Part shown: positions 42,522-51,223 of the stretch, piece by piece
Position numbering within the stretch: the stretch's first letter is position 1
Layout: the number at the start of each line of letters is the position of its first letter
DNA from: Rhizobium lentis
Lineage (GTDB): Bacteria; Pseudomonadota; Alphaproteobacteria; Rhizobiales; Rhizobiaceae
Length of the DNA stretch: 64,000 bases
Assembly: GCF_014200175.1 (NCBI RefSeq)
Contig: NZ_JACHBD010000001.1
Coordinates: 434,001-498,000, forward strand
Direction of reading: 5' to 3'
Made by a program: the position numbers and the translations under genes
Notes under the pieces: generated by a model
The model's database searches: none
What the model was told of the DNA's origin: nothing
The model's input: only the letters and a program-made list of their open reading frames with translations

Positions 42522-42905
42522 ATGCCCGGCATCAGCATGCGTTATATCGTCGACGACGTCGACGCCGCGGTGGAATTCTACACCAGGCATCTCGGCTTCT
42601 CCGTCGCGCTTCACCCGGCACCAAGTTTTGCCATCCTGACCAGGGACGGCTTCCGGCTGCTTGTCAGCGGCACGACGGGTCCGGGCGGAGCTTCCCAGGC
42701 CATGCCGGACGGACGAAGACCGGAACCCGGCGGATGGAACCGCATCCAGATCGAGGTCGCCGACCTCGAGGCGGAAGTCGCCAGACTCCGCCAGGCCGGC
42801 GCGCGTTTTCGCAATGACATCGTGCAGGGCATCGGCGGCAAGCAGATCCTGCTCGAAGACCCCGCGGGTAACCCGATCGAGCTCTTCGAAGCGCCGAAGA
42901 GCTGA
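42522..42905 (+). CDS. VOC (glyoxalase-fold) protein
   Basis: A 127-residue single VOC module: ISMRYIVDDVDAAVEFYTRH, then SFAILTRDGFRLLVSG, and IGGKQILLEDPAGNPIELFE, where the last Glu is a metal ligand. ATG 42522 is chosen because GGAGG lies 5 bp upstream; ATG 42510 is an alternative. It directly follows the chrA remnant. It resembles small resistance/dioxygenase-type VOC proteins; substrate unknown. Confidence 0.85.
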   Translation: MPGISMRYIVDDVDAAVEFYTRHLGFSVALHPAPSFAILTRDGFRLLVSGTTGPGGASQAMPDGRRPEPGGWNRIQIEVADLEAEVARLRQAGARFRNDIVQGIGGKQILLEDPAGNPIELFEAPKS

Positions 42906-42954
42906 CCGCCGCGGCAGCGCAAGAACGGCGGCCGCGCCTTGTCAGCCGTGCCCC

Positions 42955-43004
42955 AGCGTGTAGTTTCGGACTCGCGTCAATTCAGAGGTAGGCAAAATAT
43001 GTCC
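42955..43004. repeat. 50-bp direct repeat, right copy
   Basis: It contains the ribosome binding region AGAGGTAGGCAAAAT and the start codon of the CNNM-type gene. See the left copy at 41888-41937. Confidence 0.65.
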
Positions 43005-44330
43005 GAATCCGCGGGCGGGCTCTTCGATTATGTCGGGATACTAGCCGTGTTCTTTCTCGTCGCCGCCAACGGCTTTTTCGTCGCCGCCGAATTTGCATTG
43101 GTGTCGGTGCGGCGCAGCCGGGTCGCCGAGCTTGCCGCAGCCGGTCGCATGAATGCCACTGCGCTCCAGCGGGCCGTCGACAATCTCGACGCCAATCTCG
43201 CCGCCACGCAGCTCGGCATCACCATATCGTCGCTGGCGCTCGGCTGGGTCGGCGAGCCGGCGCTCGCCCATCTGATCGAGCCCCTGCTCTCCTGGCTGCC
43301 CGAACCATGGGCGACGACCGGCGCCCATACGGTCGCCATCGTCGTCGCCTTCGTGATCATCACAGCGCTGCATATCGTGCTCGGCGAGCTCGCACCCAAA
43401 AGCCTGGCGCTGCAGCGCAGCGAGGCCACCTCGCTAGCCGTCGTGCGTCCGCTCGGGCTCTTCCTTGTATTGTTCAAGCCTGCGATCTTCACCCTCAACG
43501 GCATGGGCAACCTCGTGCTGCGGGCTGTCGGCCTTCGCGCCGGAACCGGAGAATCCTCGTTCCACTCGCCGCAGGAATTGAAATTGCTGGTCGCCGAAAG
43601 CCAGGAAGCCGGGCTTTTGAACCCGGTGCAGCAGCAATTGGTCGAGCGGGTATTCAACATCGGCGACAGACCGGTCTCCGACATAATGACCCCACGTCTC
43701 GACATCGAATGGTTCGATGCTGACGACAGCGAGGCGGAGATTCTGAAAACGATCCGCGAATGCAGCCACGAGCAGCTGCTGGTCGCCCGCGGATCGATCG
43801 ACGAGCCGATCGGCATGGTGTTGAAGAAGGATCTTCTCGACCAGGTTCTTGATGGCGGCAAGGTCCGGCCGCTGGAGGTAGTAAAGCAGCCCCTGGTGCT
43901 GCACGAGGGTACCAAGGTCGTGCGCGTCATCGACAGCTTCAAGGCTTCGCCCGTGCGCCTCGCCATCGTCGTCGACGAATATGGCAGCCTCGAGGGCATC
44001 GTCACCCAGACAGACCTGCTGGAAGCCATCGCCGGCGATCTGCCGGGCGCCGATGAGGAGCCCGACATCGTTGTTCGGGAAGACGGCTCGCTATTGATCG
44101 ACGCGATGATGCCTGCCTTCGACGCCTTCGAACGGTTGGGCCTCAAGGATCGCCCCGACGCCGACTTCCATACGCTCGCAGGCTTCGCGCTGCACCAGCT
44201 TCAGCACATCCCCGAAGCCGGCGAAACCTTCCTCTTCGACGGCTGGCGCTTCGAGGTGATCGATATGGACGGCATGCGCATCGACAAGATGCTCGCGACG
44301 CGCATTGCCGCCGAGGGGGCAGAGGTTTAA
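42999..44330 (+). CDS. CNNM/CorC-type hemolysin-family membrane protein
   Basis: A 443-residue inner-membrane protein. The DUF21 transmembrane domain (about 10-200) contains FFVAAEFALVSVRRSRVAEL and GELAPKSLAL. A CBS pair follows (about 215-340: VSDIMTPRLDIEWFD, then LAIVVDEYGSLEGIVTQTDL), then a CorC_HlyC domain (about 355-435). Relatives take part in Mg2+/Co2+ efflux or resistance; 'hemolysin' is a historical name. ATG 42999 follows AGAGGTAGG. A dispersed repeat starts right after the stop. Confidence 0.92.
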   Translation: MSESAGGLFDYVGILAVFFLVAANGFFVAAEFALVSVRRSRVAELAAAGRMNATALQRAVDNLDANLAATQLGITISSLALGWVGEPALAHLIEPLLSWLPEPWATTGAHTVAIVVAFVIITALHIVLGELAPKSLALQRSEATSLAVVRPLGLFLVLFKPAIFTLNGMGNLVLRAVGLRAGTGESSFHSPQELKLLVAESQEAGLLNPVQQQLVERVFNIGDRPVSDIMTPRLDIEWFDADDSEAEILKTIRECSHEQLLVARGSIDEPIGMVLKKDLLDQVLDGGKVRPLEVVKQPLVLHEGTKVVRVIDSFKASPVRLAIVVDEYGSLEGIVTQTDLLEAIAGDLPGADEEPDIVVREDGSLLIDAMMPAFDAFERLGLKDRPDADFHTLAGFALHQLQHIPEAGETFLFDGWRFEVIDMDGMRIDKMLATRIAAEGAEV

Positions 44331-44434
44331 AGCATGTCGCGCAAAAGTGAGCCGCGGTTTTGCGGCAACGACATGCGTGAAAACAAAGTGCTCAAGCGCA
44401 AGGAGCGAATCTGAAAGATCGCGATGCGCTTTAA
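44331..44434. repeat. Roughly 100-bp dispersed repeat, copy 2
   Basis: AGCATGTCGCGCAAAAGTGA, GCGGTTTTGCGGCAACGAC, then GCGTGAAAACAAAG and CTGAAAGATCGCGATGCGC. It matches copy 1 (15930-16034) along its length and fills the gap between two convergent genes. Confidence 0.75.
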
Positions 44435-45856
44435 TCAGTTCATCGCCAGCGTCCAGACCATGCCGGCGGCGGCGCAGCTGAGCAGCGTCGCGATAACGGA
44501 GGTCTTGAACCGGAAGATCGCGATCGCGGCGACGGCAGACAGCGCCATTGCCGCCGGCACCGCCGATTGCAGCACCGGAATGTCGAGCCGCAGGCCGGCA
44601 AGGCGGACGACAGCAACTTCGGCAAACAGCGTATGTAGACCAAACCAGATGGCGAGGTTGAGAATGACCCCGACCACCGCCGCCGTGATCGCCGACATCG
44701 CCCCTGCCAGCGCGACGTTGCCACGCAGTTTTTCGATGAACGGCGCCCCCAGGAAGATCCACAGGAAACAGGGCACGAAGGTCACCCATGTCGTCAGCAT
44801 CGCTGCAAGCGTGGCAGCCAGCATTGGATCCAGCGACCCTGGATTGCGATAGGCGCCCATGAAGCCGACGAACTGCACCACCATGATCAGCGGTCCCGGC
44901 GTCGTTTCGGCCATGCCGAGGCCATCGAGCATCTCGCCCGGCCTCAGCCAGCCGAAATGCTGCACAGCTTCCTGGGCGACGTAGGCGAGAACGGCATAGG
45001 CCCCGCCGAAGGTGACGACGGCCATCTTGCTGAAAAACAGGCCGATCTCGGCGAAGACGCTGTCCGCACCGAAGACTGCGTAGACGGCAGCGACCGGAAT
45101 GAGCCACAGGGCAAACAGCACCGTCGAGATGCGCAAGGACCAGGAGAGGTTCGGACGCGCATGCGCCGGTATGGCCTCGCCCAGCACTGAATCGGCATCC
45201 GAAAGCACCGGCCCGCTGCCGGCCTTGTGCCCGCCGCCCGCCTTGAAGGCGGCAAGTCCGAACCGACCGCCGAAAAAGCCGATCATGCCCGCTGCAAGTA
45301 CGATCAGTGGAAACGGCACATGAAGAAAAAAGATGGCGACAAAGGCTGCAGCCGCGATCGCGACCATGACCTTACTCCTCAAGGCCCGTCCGCCGATCCG
45401 AATGACGGCCTGCACGACGACGGCAAGCACGGCTGCCTTCAAACCGAAGAATAGGCCGGCGACGATGGCGACGTTGCCATAGGCAGCATAGATGAAGCTG
45501 AGACCGAGAATCGACAGAAATCCCGGCAGAACGAACAATATGCCGGCAACAAGGCCGCCCGGGGTCCGGTGCATCAGCCAGCCGATGTAAATGGCGAGCT
45601 GCTGCGCCTCGGGGCCGGGAAGCAGCATGCAATAGTTGAGCGCATGCAGGAAACGGTGCTCGCCGATCCATCGCTTCTCGTCGACGATGATCCTGTGCAT
45701 GACGGCGATCTGACCGGCGGGGCCGCCGAAGCTGAGCGCCGCGACGCGGAGCCAGACCTTGAAGGCTTCGCCGAACGAAACGCCGTGATGACGCTCCTCG
45801 CCTGCCTGTTTCTCCGCCGTTTTGCCGGCCAACGCATTTCCTGTCATCTCGACCAT
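44435..45856 (-). CDS. chrA: Chromate efflux transporter
   Basis: A 473-residue two-domain CHR family antiporter. The first domain begins VWLRVAALSFGGPAGQIAVM and contains LNYCMLLPGPEAQQLAIYIG; the second has FFSKMAVVTFGGAYAVLAYV and GLGMAETTPGPLIMVVQFVG. About 10-12 membrane segments. It exports chromate using proton motive force. ATG 45856 starts 1 bp after the chrB stop; ATG 45847 is possible. It forms the operon chrB-chrA. Confidence 0.93.
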   Translation of the reverse strand: MVEMTGNALAGKTAEKQAGEERHHGVSFGEAFKVWLRVAALSFGGPAGQIAVMHRIIVDEKRWIGEHRFLHALNYCMLLPGPEAQQLAIYIGWLMHRTPGGLVAGILFVLPGFLSILGLSFIYAAYGNVAIVAGLFFGLKAAVLAVVVQAVIRIGGRALRSKVMVAIAAAAFVAIFFLHVPFPLIVLAAGMIGFFGGRFGLAAFKAGGGHKAGSGPVLSDADSVLGEAIPAHARPNLSWSLRISTVLFALWLIPVAAVYAVFGADSVFAEIGLFFSKMAVVTFGGAYAVLAYVAQEAVQHFGWLRPGEMLDGLGMAETTPGPLIMVVQFVGFMGAYRNPGSLDPMLAATLAAMLTTWVTFVPCFLWIFLGAPFIEKLRGNVALAGAMSAITAAVVGVILNLAIWFGLHTLFAEVAVVRLAGLRLDIPVLQSAVPAAMALSAVAAIAIFRFKTSVIATLLSCAAAGMVWTLAMN

Positions 45857-45857
45857 C

Positions 45858-46673
45858 TCATGCCCGCTTCTTCGGAGCGGGCCAATTGTGGGTCTCATCG
45901 GTCGCATCGCGGCACCAGCGGAAGAAGGCGTCATAGAGAAGCATGCCGGCCTCGAGCTGCTCCAGATCGTCGGCGTACATCCTGGAGAGGCCAAGCGACG
46001 CGGCAAGCAGGCCGGGCGCCTCGGGCGCAAGATCGAGCCTTGCAGTATCGGCGGCCCGGATGATCCGCGCCAGGCGCAGGAGCGGTTCCGACCCCAACCC
46101 GAACTCCTCAACCATCACGTCGAAGGTGCAGAGCTCACCGCGATGGCTCCAGAACACCTCTTCGATATCGAACGGTGTTGCCCCGAAGCGCGCGCCGACC
46201 TCCAAAACCTCGGTCGTCGGCACGAACAGGAACAAGGCGTTCGGATCGACGAAACGCCGGATCAGCCATGGACAGGCGATGCGGTCGATCTTCGGCCGCG
46301 CCCGCGTCACCCAGACCGTGCGTCCCTCGAGGTCGCGCCGCGGCAGCTTTTCCTCCGGTACCGCCAACCCCTCAGCGGTCCAGGATTCGAAACCGCCTTG
46401 AAGACTCTCGGCGTCGATCCCGGCATGGCGAAGATAAGCGGCCACACCATGGCTGAGCTTGCCGCCCTTCTGGCAGACTACGACGACGGCATCAGCCTCG
46501 ACGCTGCTTGCCCAGGAAGCGACATCGGTATGGCTGCGCCGGATGGAGCCCGGCACCAGCCGAGGATCGAGCGCAAAGTCCTCTTCCGTGCGAACATCGA
46601 TAATACAGGGCGCAGCCGGCGTTCCGATGAGCCGGCTGAGTTTGTCGGGAGAAATTTCAAGAAATGACGGCAT
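45858..46673 (-). CDS. chrB: Rhodanese-ChrB chromate resistance protein
   Basis: A 271-residue protein. An N-terminal rhodanese-like domain (about 1-110) has Cys in VVVVCQKGGKLSHGVAAYLR. The ChrB-type C-terminal domain (about 125-265) has WVTRARPKIDRIACPWLIRR and FWSHRGELCTFDVMVEEFGL. ATG 46673 follows ACGGAGGACGCG. In other bacteria ChrB proteins take part in chromate sensing or resistance beside ChrA. The fused rhodanese might handle sulfur species related to sulfate/chromate exposure; this is inference. Confidence 0.88.
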   Translation of the reverse strand: MPSFLEISPDKLSRLIGTPAAPCIIDVRTEEDFALDPRLVPGSIRRSHTDVASWASSVEADAVVVVCQKGGKLSHGVAAYLRHAGIDAESLQGGFESWTAEGLAVPEEKLPRRDLEGRTVWVTRARPKIDRIACPWLIRRFVDPNALFLFVPTTEVLEVGARFGATPFDIEEVFWSHRGELCTFDVMVEEFGLGSEPLLRLARIIRAADTARLDLAPEAPGLLAASLGLSRMYADDLEQLEAGMLLYDAFFRWCRDATDETHNWPAPKKRA

Positions 46674-46964
46674 GACGCGTCCTCCGTTAATCGGCTTTAC
46701 TGGACGCGATTCTTCAGCATGGCGCCTCGTGGGGTGATCGCGACCCCATGGCAAAATCATGCGCAAAGAGACCCACCCATGTCAAGCGTTCAGCCCGCCA
46801 AGACGGCGGTGCGCTGACATCGCCCTCCGGCCGCGCTGCAGATTCAAACGCCGATTCTGGCAGGTTGCAGGCGGAAATCCCTGATATTGCTCGCCTCGCG
46901 GCGCCAGAATGGAACAAAATGCTCTTTGCTCCATTTCCTTGTCACCGCAAGAGGAGAAAGTACC
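46674..46964. other. Intergenic region upstream of chrB
   Basis: About 290 bp with no gene. A near-perfect dyad AATGGA-A-CAAA / TTTG-C-TCCATT (46908-46935) lies 30 bp before the next gene's start, without a T run; it may be an operator or an RNA hairpin for that gene. Confidence 0.4.
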
Positions 46965-47276
46965 ATGACGTACGACCCCAATAATGCCAACGACCCGAAC
47001 CGCCCGCTGAATCCGAATCTAGATCTGCGCACGACTCCGACCGCGCGCAGCAGCAACACGTGGGTTGTCTGGGCCGCTGCATTGGCCGTGATCGCTGTCG
47101 CTGCATTCGCCTATTCGCAGTGGAGCAGCACCCCCGGCACCTCCCCGGACACGACGGCCTCCACGACCCAATCCGAGCCGGCGCCGGCCAAGCCGATCGC
47201 TCCGACCGACAACAGCGCAACGCCCGCACCGGCACCAGCCCCGGCCACGCCGCCGGCTGCCCCTGCCCAGCAGTAA
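46965..47276 (+). CDS. Small single-pass membrane protein with Pro/Ala-rich tail
   Basis: A 103-residue protein: polar Asn/Pro-rich N-terminus (DPNNANDPNRPLNPNLDL), one hydrophobic helix (about 33-51: WVVWAAALAVIAVAAFAYS), then an Ala/Pro/Thr-rich tail (APAPAPATPPAAPAQQ), probably periplasmic. ATG 46965 follows AGAGGAGAAAGTACC. A terminator lies 15 bp after the stop, so it is monocistronic. Function unknown. Confidence 0.75.
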   Translation: MTYDPNNANDPNRPLNPNLDLRTTPTARSSNTWVVWAAALAVIAVAAFAYSQWSSTPGTSPDTTASTTQSEPAPAKPIAPTDNSATPAPAPAPATPPAAPAQQ

Positions 47277-47291
47277 GCGCAGCGTCGCAGA

Positions 47292-47320
47292 AAGAAGCCG
47301 ACCCAATGCCGGCTTCTTTT
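47292..47320 (+). terminator. Intrinsic terminator
   Basis: AAGAAGCCG, 9-nt loop, CGGCTTCTT, then TT. A 9-bp perfect stem directly after the small membrane-protein gene. Confidence 0.8.
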
Positions 47321-47333
47321 CCGCGGCAGGGCC

Positions 47334-47361
47334 TTGAACGTCGCCACGCAAGTCCTATCTA
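47334..47361 (+). promoter_or_regulatory. Promoter of the candidate small RNA
   Basis: TTGAAC (47334-47339), 16-bp spacer, TATCTA (47356-47361). Predicted start is about 47368. Confidence 0.5.
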
Positions 47362-47368
47362 AGGGCCA

Positions 47369-47465
47369 TAGAATTTGTCTCTGACGGTTGACCACGGAGG
47401 TACTGGCAGCCGTTGTCGAGACAAATCGAGGAAGGGTCGGTGCGAGTTTCGCCCGGCCTTTTTTC
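47369..47465 (+). ncRNA. Candidate small non-coding RNA of about 97 nt
   Basis: There is a promoter 7 bp upstream, no ORF and two structural parts. TTTGTCTC (47374-47381) pairs with GAGACAAA (47418-47425), enclosing GACGGTTGACCACGGAGG. GGTCGG (about 47435-47440) and CCGGCC (about 47453-47458) then form a stem followed by six T (47459-47464), an intrinsic terminator. Size and layout fit rhizobial trans-acting sRNAs; the mmgR/suhB (alpha-r8) family comes to mind from memory only. Confidence 0.5.
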
Positions 47466-47519
47466 TTGCCCTATCGGTCGGCGCGCAAAGCATACCTTCT
47501 CGGTGCCCGCATCCCGATC

Positions 47520-47822
47520 TTATTTGGGGATCCTGTTGTAGAAGGATTGGGGATCGTACACGCACTCATAGTCGAGAAGGCACATTTTGCCGTTCGCATC
47601 CCTGACCGTTGCCGTGTCGTATTTGTCACCCAGATTGCACCTGGCCGGCGGATAACGGAAGCTGCGACCGCCGATCCCCATGCGCACGAAGACCTTCTTG
47701 TTCTGACGGATGATCTGCGCAAGCTCGCGGCAGCTGTGATCGCCCGCTCTGACCTCCATTGCGCCTGCGGCAAAGGCCGGCAGCGGCAACAATAAAGCGA
47801 CGGCAAAAACGACGATTCTCAT
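47520..47822 (-). CDS. Small secreted Cys-containing protein
   Basis: A 100-residue protein with a signal peptide (MRIVVFAVALLLPLPAFAAG, cut near 19) and four Cys in the mature part (DHSCRELAQ, PPARCNLG, GKMCLLDYECVYDP), probably two disulphides. ATG 47822 begins at the signal peptide; the stop lies about 55 bp from the candidate sRNA end. Function unknown. Confidence 0.7.
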   Translation of the reverse strand: MRIVVFAVALLLPLPAFAAGAMEVRAGDHSCRELAQIIRQNKKVFVRMGIGGRSFRYPPARCNLGDKYDTATVRDANGKMCLLDYECVYDPQSFYNRIPK

Positions 47823-47947
47823 GACCCCTCCGTTGGCAAAGAAAGACAAGGCGCGTATTAACGGCCGTTTCCAGTCCTAAGCATGCGGCCCGCTTCGGCG
47901 CAAGACCTGGCCTTGACCTCTAATATGTCAATCTTATCAAGAGATTT

Positions 47948-48023
<76 letters not shown>

Positions 48024-48119
48024 TTCGCGCTTGGCTGCGCGGTGTGACGGGGCGTATAAACAGGATCGGCAGGCTTGTCCAGCGCATCGGCGAAAATTCT
48101 TTGGTTAATCTCAAAGATT

Positions 48120-48245
48120 TTTCCGCATGGCCGAAATGCAGCGCGTGATCCTGAAGCCGCGCCGATCCTCAGAAAGGATTATGCGCAGATTCAAAGTGAT
48201 AAAGTCTCCACAGCGCGTCCTGCCGGACGCAGCGGCGCTCTCATG
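48120..48245. repeat. Possible mosaic repeat between tRNA-Lys and phzF
   Basis: GCAGCGCGTGATCCTGAAGC, GATTATGCGCAGATTCAAAG and GCGTCCTGCCGGACGC resemble short repeats common in rhizobial intergenic DNA. No second copy occurs in this window, so the call rests on memory. Confidence 0.35.
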
Positions 48246-48248
48246 AAA

Positions 48249-49160
48249 TCAAAGGTCGAGGGTGCCGCTCGCCAGCCGCACCGCTTGACCACCGATCCGC
48301 GCGTTGGAAATCGCCCCGCCTTCGACATCGATATGCAGGTGAATGAAAGAGGGGCGACCCATCTCGACACCCTGCTCGATCATGATCGGGTGGTGCCCGT
48401 CCGTCAGCCGGTCGAAATGGCGGATGGCGCCGGAGAGTGCGGCTGCCGCCGCACCGGTGGCCGGGTCTTCGACAATGCCCATGCCGCTGGCGAACATGCG
48501 CGCGTGGAACTTCGCCACGTGGTTGACGCCGCCGCGGCAATAGACATAGGCCGAGGCCAGCGCGCCATCGACGAAGGGCACGATCTTTTCCCAGAGCTGC
48601 GGATCGAATTCCACCCGCTGCGCCGTGCCGACATCGTGCACCGGAATGAGCAGGAACGGCACCCCGGCGCTCCAGAGCGAAGGAACGTGATTTTCAAAGC
48701 CGATCTCGGTGACCTTCAATGATAAAGCGTCGGCGATGCCGAGCTTGTCGAGCGGCATCACCGCCTGCTGCGATTTGCGCGGCAGGTCGAATTCGGCAAA
48801 GCTCGCCTCGCCCTCCCTCAGTCGCACGGCGCAACGCACCGGCCCGACATTTTCCTCGAGCACGGTAACGAGATCGACCGCCGCTGCGCCATGAGCCCGC
48901 TCGGCCAGCGCGATCGCCGTGCCGACGGTCGGATGGCCGGCAAAGGGCAGCTCGCGGCCAGGCGTGAAGATCCGGAGCTTCGCCGCATAGGCGGGATTGA
49001 TCGAAGGCTGCACGAAAACCGTCTCGGAGAGATTGATCTCCCGGGTGATCGCCTGCATCGCCTCGTCGCTGAGATCGTCTCCGTCGAAGACCACCGCCAG
49101 CGGATTGCCGGCAAGCTTTCGATCGGTGAACACGTCATAGACGCTGTAGCTACGCGCCAC
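48249..49160 (-). CDS. PhzF family isomerase-like protein
   Basis: A 303-residue protein with the two-lobed diaminopimelate-epimerase-like fold. The catalytic Glu is in INLSETVFVQP. Other marks are TPGRELPFAGHPTVGTAIAL and, in the second lobe, VEDPATGAAAAALSGAI. Start GTG 49160 follows GGAGG. Known relatives include phenazine PhzF and trans-homoaconitate-type isomerases; the substrate here is unknown. Its start is 65 bp from the stop of the NUDIX gene on the same strand. Confidence 0.92.
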   Translation of the reverse strand: MARSYSVYDVFTDRKLAGNPLAVVFDGDDLSDEAMQAITREINLSETVFVQPSINPAYAAKLRIFTPGRELPFAGHPTVGTAIALAERAHGAAAVDLVTVLEENVGPVRCAVRLREGEASFAEFDLPRKSQQAVMPLDKLGIADALSLKVTEIGFENHVPSLWSAGVPFLLIPVHDVGTAQRVEFDPQLWEKIVPFVDGALASAYVYCRGGVNHVAKFHARMFASGMGIVEDPATGAAAAALSGAIRHFDRLTDGHHPIMIEQGVEMGRPSFIHLHIDVEGGAISNARIGGQAVRLASGTLDL

Positions 49161-49224
49161 ATCGGCCTCCCTGAATCGTCATTGCGCCGCCAACCTGCCC
49201 GACCAAACGATCGAGTGCAAGGCG

Positions 49225-49998
49225 CTAACGCCGGTTACCCTTTCCGAAATACCAGTCGATGACGGGCAGCATGGCGACGTTATAGGGATGGGCGGCGGGA
49301 TCGGCCGAACGGATCGCCGCCGCACCTGCGATTTCCTTGTCCGCGGCGACCAGCATGTGGGCCTCGATCCGTTTCACCATCTCGTCCGCCGTCAGGTCGA
49401 AGCGGAAGAGCCTGAGCAGCGTCACCGTGCGTCTGGCATGGCTGGCAAAGAGCCCTTCCGCCGCGACCGCGTCGGCCAGATCCAGTCCGGTCTCCTCGTG
49501 AACTTCGCGGCGCATATTGGCCTCGATGTCGCAGCGCCCGTCGATGACATCCTCCGGCTCCAGCGAGCCGGCCGCGAAATAGACCTGGCCGGGATTGGCG
49601 GTATGCGCCCCCATGCGGATCGCCACGAGCGCGCCGTCCGAGCTTTCGAGCACCGGATAGGCGAAGATGTGCAGGCCGCCCTGGCGCTGCGGCTGCCGCC
49701 GCCAATACATGAAGGCGGAAAATGGAGTGACGTAGCCCTCGCCCGCAATCCCCTCTTCACTGAACGACAACCGCTGTTGGAACACCAGGCGGCCGTCGAA
49801 CAGCGCCGGGTTGGCGGCGGTTTCCTTCGCCCAATTGTCACGGATCGCCGCTTCCTCGGCGGTGACGAAGGGATGGGTGCCGGGCAGCACACGCAGGTCG
49901 ACGCCGGCAATCGGGAAAACCGTCGCTTCCGGCGGCCAGTCCACAAAATCATCGGAAATATCGCTGGTCGGAAATTTCATATTCAAATTCGTTTTCAT
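49225..49998 (-). CDS. NUDIX hydrolase
   Basis: A 257-residue protein whose NUDIX box lies in the middle: AGSLEPEDVIDGRCDIEANM followed by RREVHEETGLD, where REVHEE holds the metal-binding Glu residues; the first half of the box is slightly longer than the GX5EX7 consensus. An N-terminal extension of about 110 residues (FPIAGVDLRVLPGTHPFVTA) is not a known module to me. ATG 49998 overlaps the stop of the endonuclease-family gene (ATGA). Probably hydrolyses a nucleoside diphosphate derivative. Confidence 0.85.
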   Translation of the reverse strand: MKTNLNMKFPTSDISDDFVDWPPEATVFPIAGVDLRVLPGTHPFVTAEEAAIRDNWAKETAANPALFDGRLVFQQRLSFSEEGIAGEGYVTPFSAFMYWRRQPQRQGGLHIFAYPVLESSDGALVAIRMGAHTANPGQVYFAAGSLEPEDVIDGRCDIEANMRREVHEETGLDLADAVAAEGLFASHARRTVTLLRLFRFDLTADEMVKRIEAHMLVAADKEIAGAAAIRSADPAAHPYNVAMLPVIDWYFGKGNRR

Positions 49999-51104
49999 GG
50001 GAGATCCAGTGTCATGACGACGGGGCAGTGATCGGATGCCTTCGGTCGGTCCCAGCCGGTGCGTGGATATCGCTCCACCTCCTGGCCTGGCGGAAAGACC
50101 GTGCGGTAGGGTTGGCCGTTGCGGATGATTTCGGGCAGACGGCCGCTATTATGGGCGGCAAGTGCCGGCGAAAGCCAGATATAATCGAGCTGGCAAAGGT
50201 GCTGCTCCTGCGGTCCGCGCGCGTGATAGAGCGTCCAGCGGTCGAGCGGCTGGCGACGGACCACGACATTTTCGGCAAAGCCGTCATGACTGAATACGTC
50301 GAGCGCGCTTTCGACCTCCGTCTGATGCTCGAAACGATAACCGGCGCCGCGCCGGCCGACCACGTCGACGCGCTCCTGATAATCGTTCATATCACCACAG
50401 ATGGCGAAGCTCTTCTTGGCCGTGCGGCCGGCGCCGAACCTGTTCTCGATGATGCGGCGCACCGCGCGCGCCTCGGCGCGACGGAGCGGCAGCGTCGATT
50501 GCCGCCCGTCCAGCCCGTCGCGAGGATTGCCCATCGATTTGAAATGCACGACATAGAGCGAGAGCGGCCGGCCGCCGATCAGAAGGTCGAGCTCCAGGCA
50601 ATCGCGCTTGAAGATCTTGTCGTCGATGCGGTTGGTGAGCGCCAGGTCCTCATCGAAGAGATCGAAGTCGCGATAGGTCGTCATCGCGTGGCTTCTGATG
50701 TCCCTGAGCTCGATTTTCTGGCCGTCGCGCGTTTCCTCGCGCATCAAGACGGCGACATCGATGCCGCGGCCGTCATTGCCCTCGACCAGGAATTTCTGGC
50801 GGTAACCGTTCCCGACCATGCGGAAGAGATAGCCGTATTCAAAGGCCTGCAACGCGGCCATGTTGTCGATTTCCTGCAGGCAGAGAATGTCGGCGTCCGC
50901 ATCGGCGATCGCCAGCGCCGTCATCTGCCGGGTGTCGTCGGTGGCGGCAATCACCCGCGCCTGCTCGAGCTGCTGATAGACGCCCTCGCTATTGACCTCG
51001 AAAAGCTTGATGACACGATCCTGGCGCAACTGGTTGCGGAAGCCGGTGAAATCGAAACGGGTCAGCAGGTTTTCGACATTGAAGGTGGCGAGGCGAAGCG
51101 ACAT
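49995..51104 (-). CDS. Endonuclease/exonuclease/phosphatase (EEP) family protein
   Basis: A 369-residue protein with the EEP metal-phosphoesterase fold: LRLATFNVENLLTRFDF, DILCLQEIDN (metal Glu), YVVHFKSM, ICGDMNDYQ (Asp/Asn), LDYIWLSP and the final SDHCPVVMTL. No signal peptide, so cytoplasmic. It could cleave phosphodiesters in nucleic acid or small molecules. It is 119 bp after the ABC ATPase gene and coupled to the NUDIX gene. Confidence 0.88.
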   Translation of the reverse strand: MSLRLATFNVENLLTRFDFTGFRNQLRQDRVIKLFEVNSEGVYQQLEQARVIAATDDTRQMTALAIADADADILCLQEIDNMAALQAFEYGYLFRMVGNGYRQKFLVEGNDGRGIDVAVLMREETRDGQKIELRDIRSHAMTTYRDFDLFDEDLALTNRIDDKIFKRDCLELDLLIGGRPLSLYVVHFKSMGNPRDGLDGRQSTLPLRRAEARAVRRIIENRFGAGRTAKKSFAICGDMNDYQERVDVVGRRGAGYRFEHQTEVESALDVFSHDGFAENVVVRRQPLDRWTLYHARGPQEQHLCQLDYIWLSPALAAHNSGRLPEIIRNGQPYRTVFPPGQEVERYPRTGWDRPKASDHCPVVMTLDLP

Positions 51105-51223
51105 GACGGGAATCCGGTTGTGGGCAGTACCTTATCCGGCAATTGCCACAGGGAAAGGTGGCGGGGCCAAGAAAGTTGCGGACTACCAGCCTCTTTGAGC
51201 CGAAATGCGATTGCCGGTGTCCA

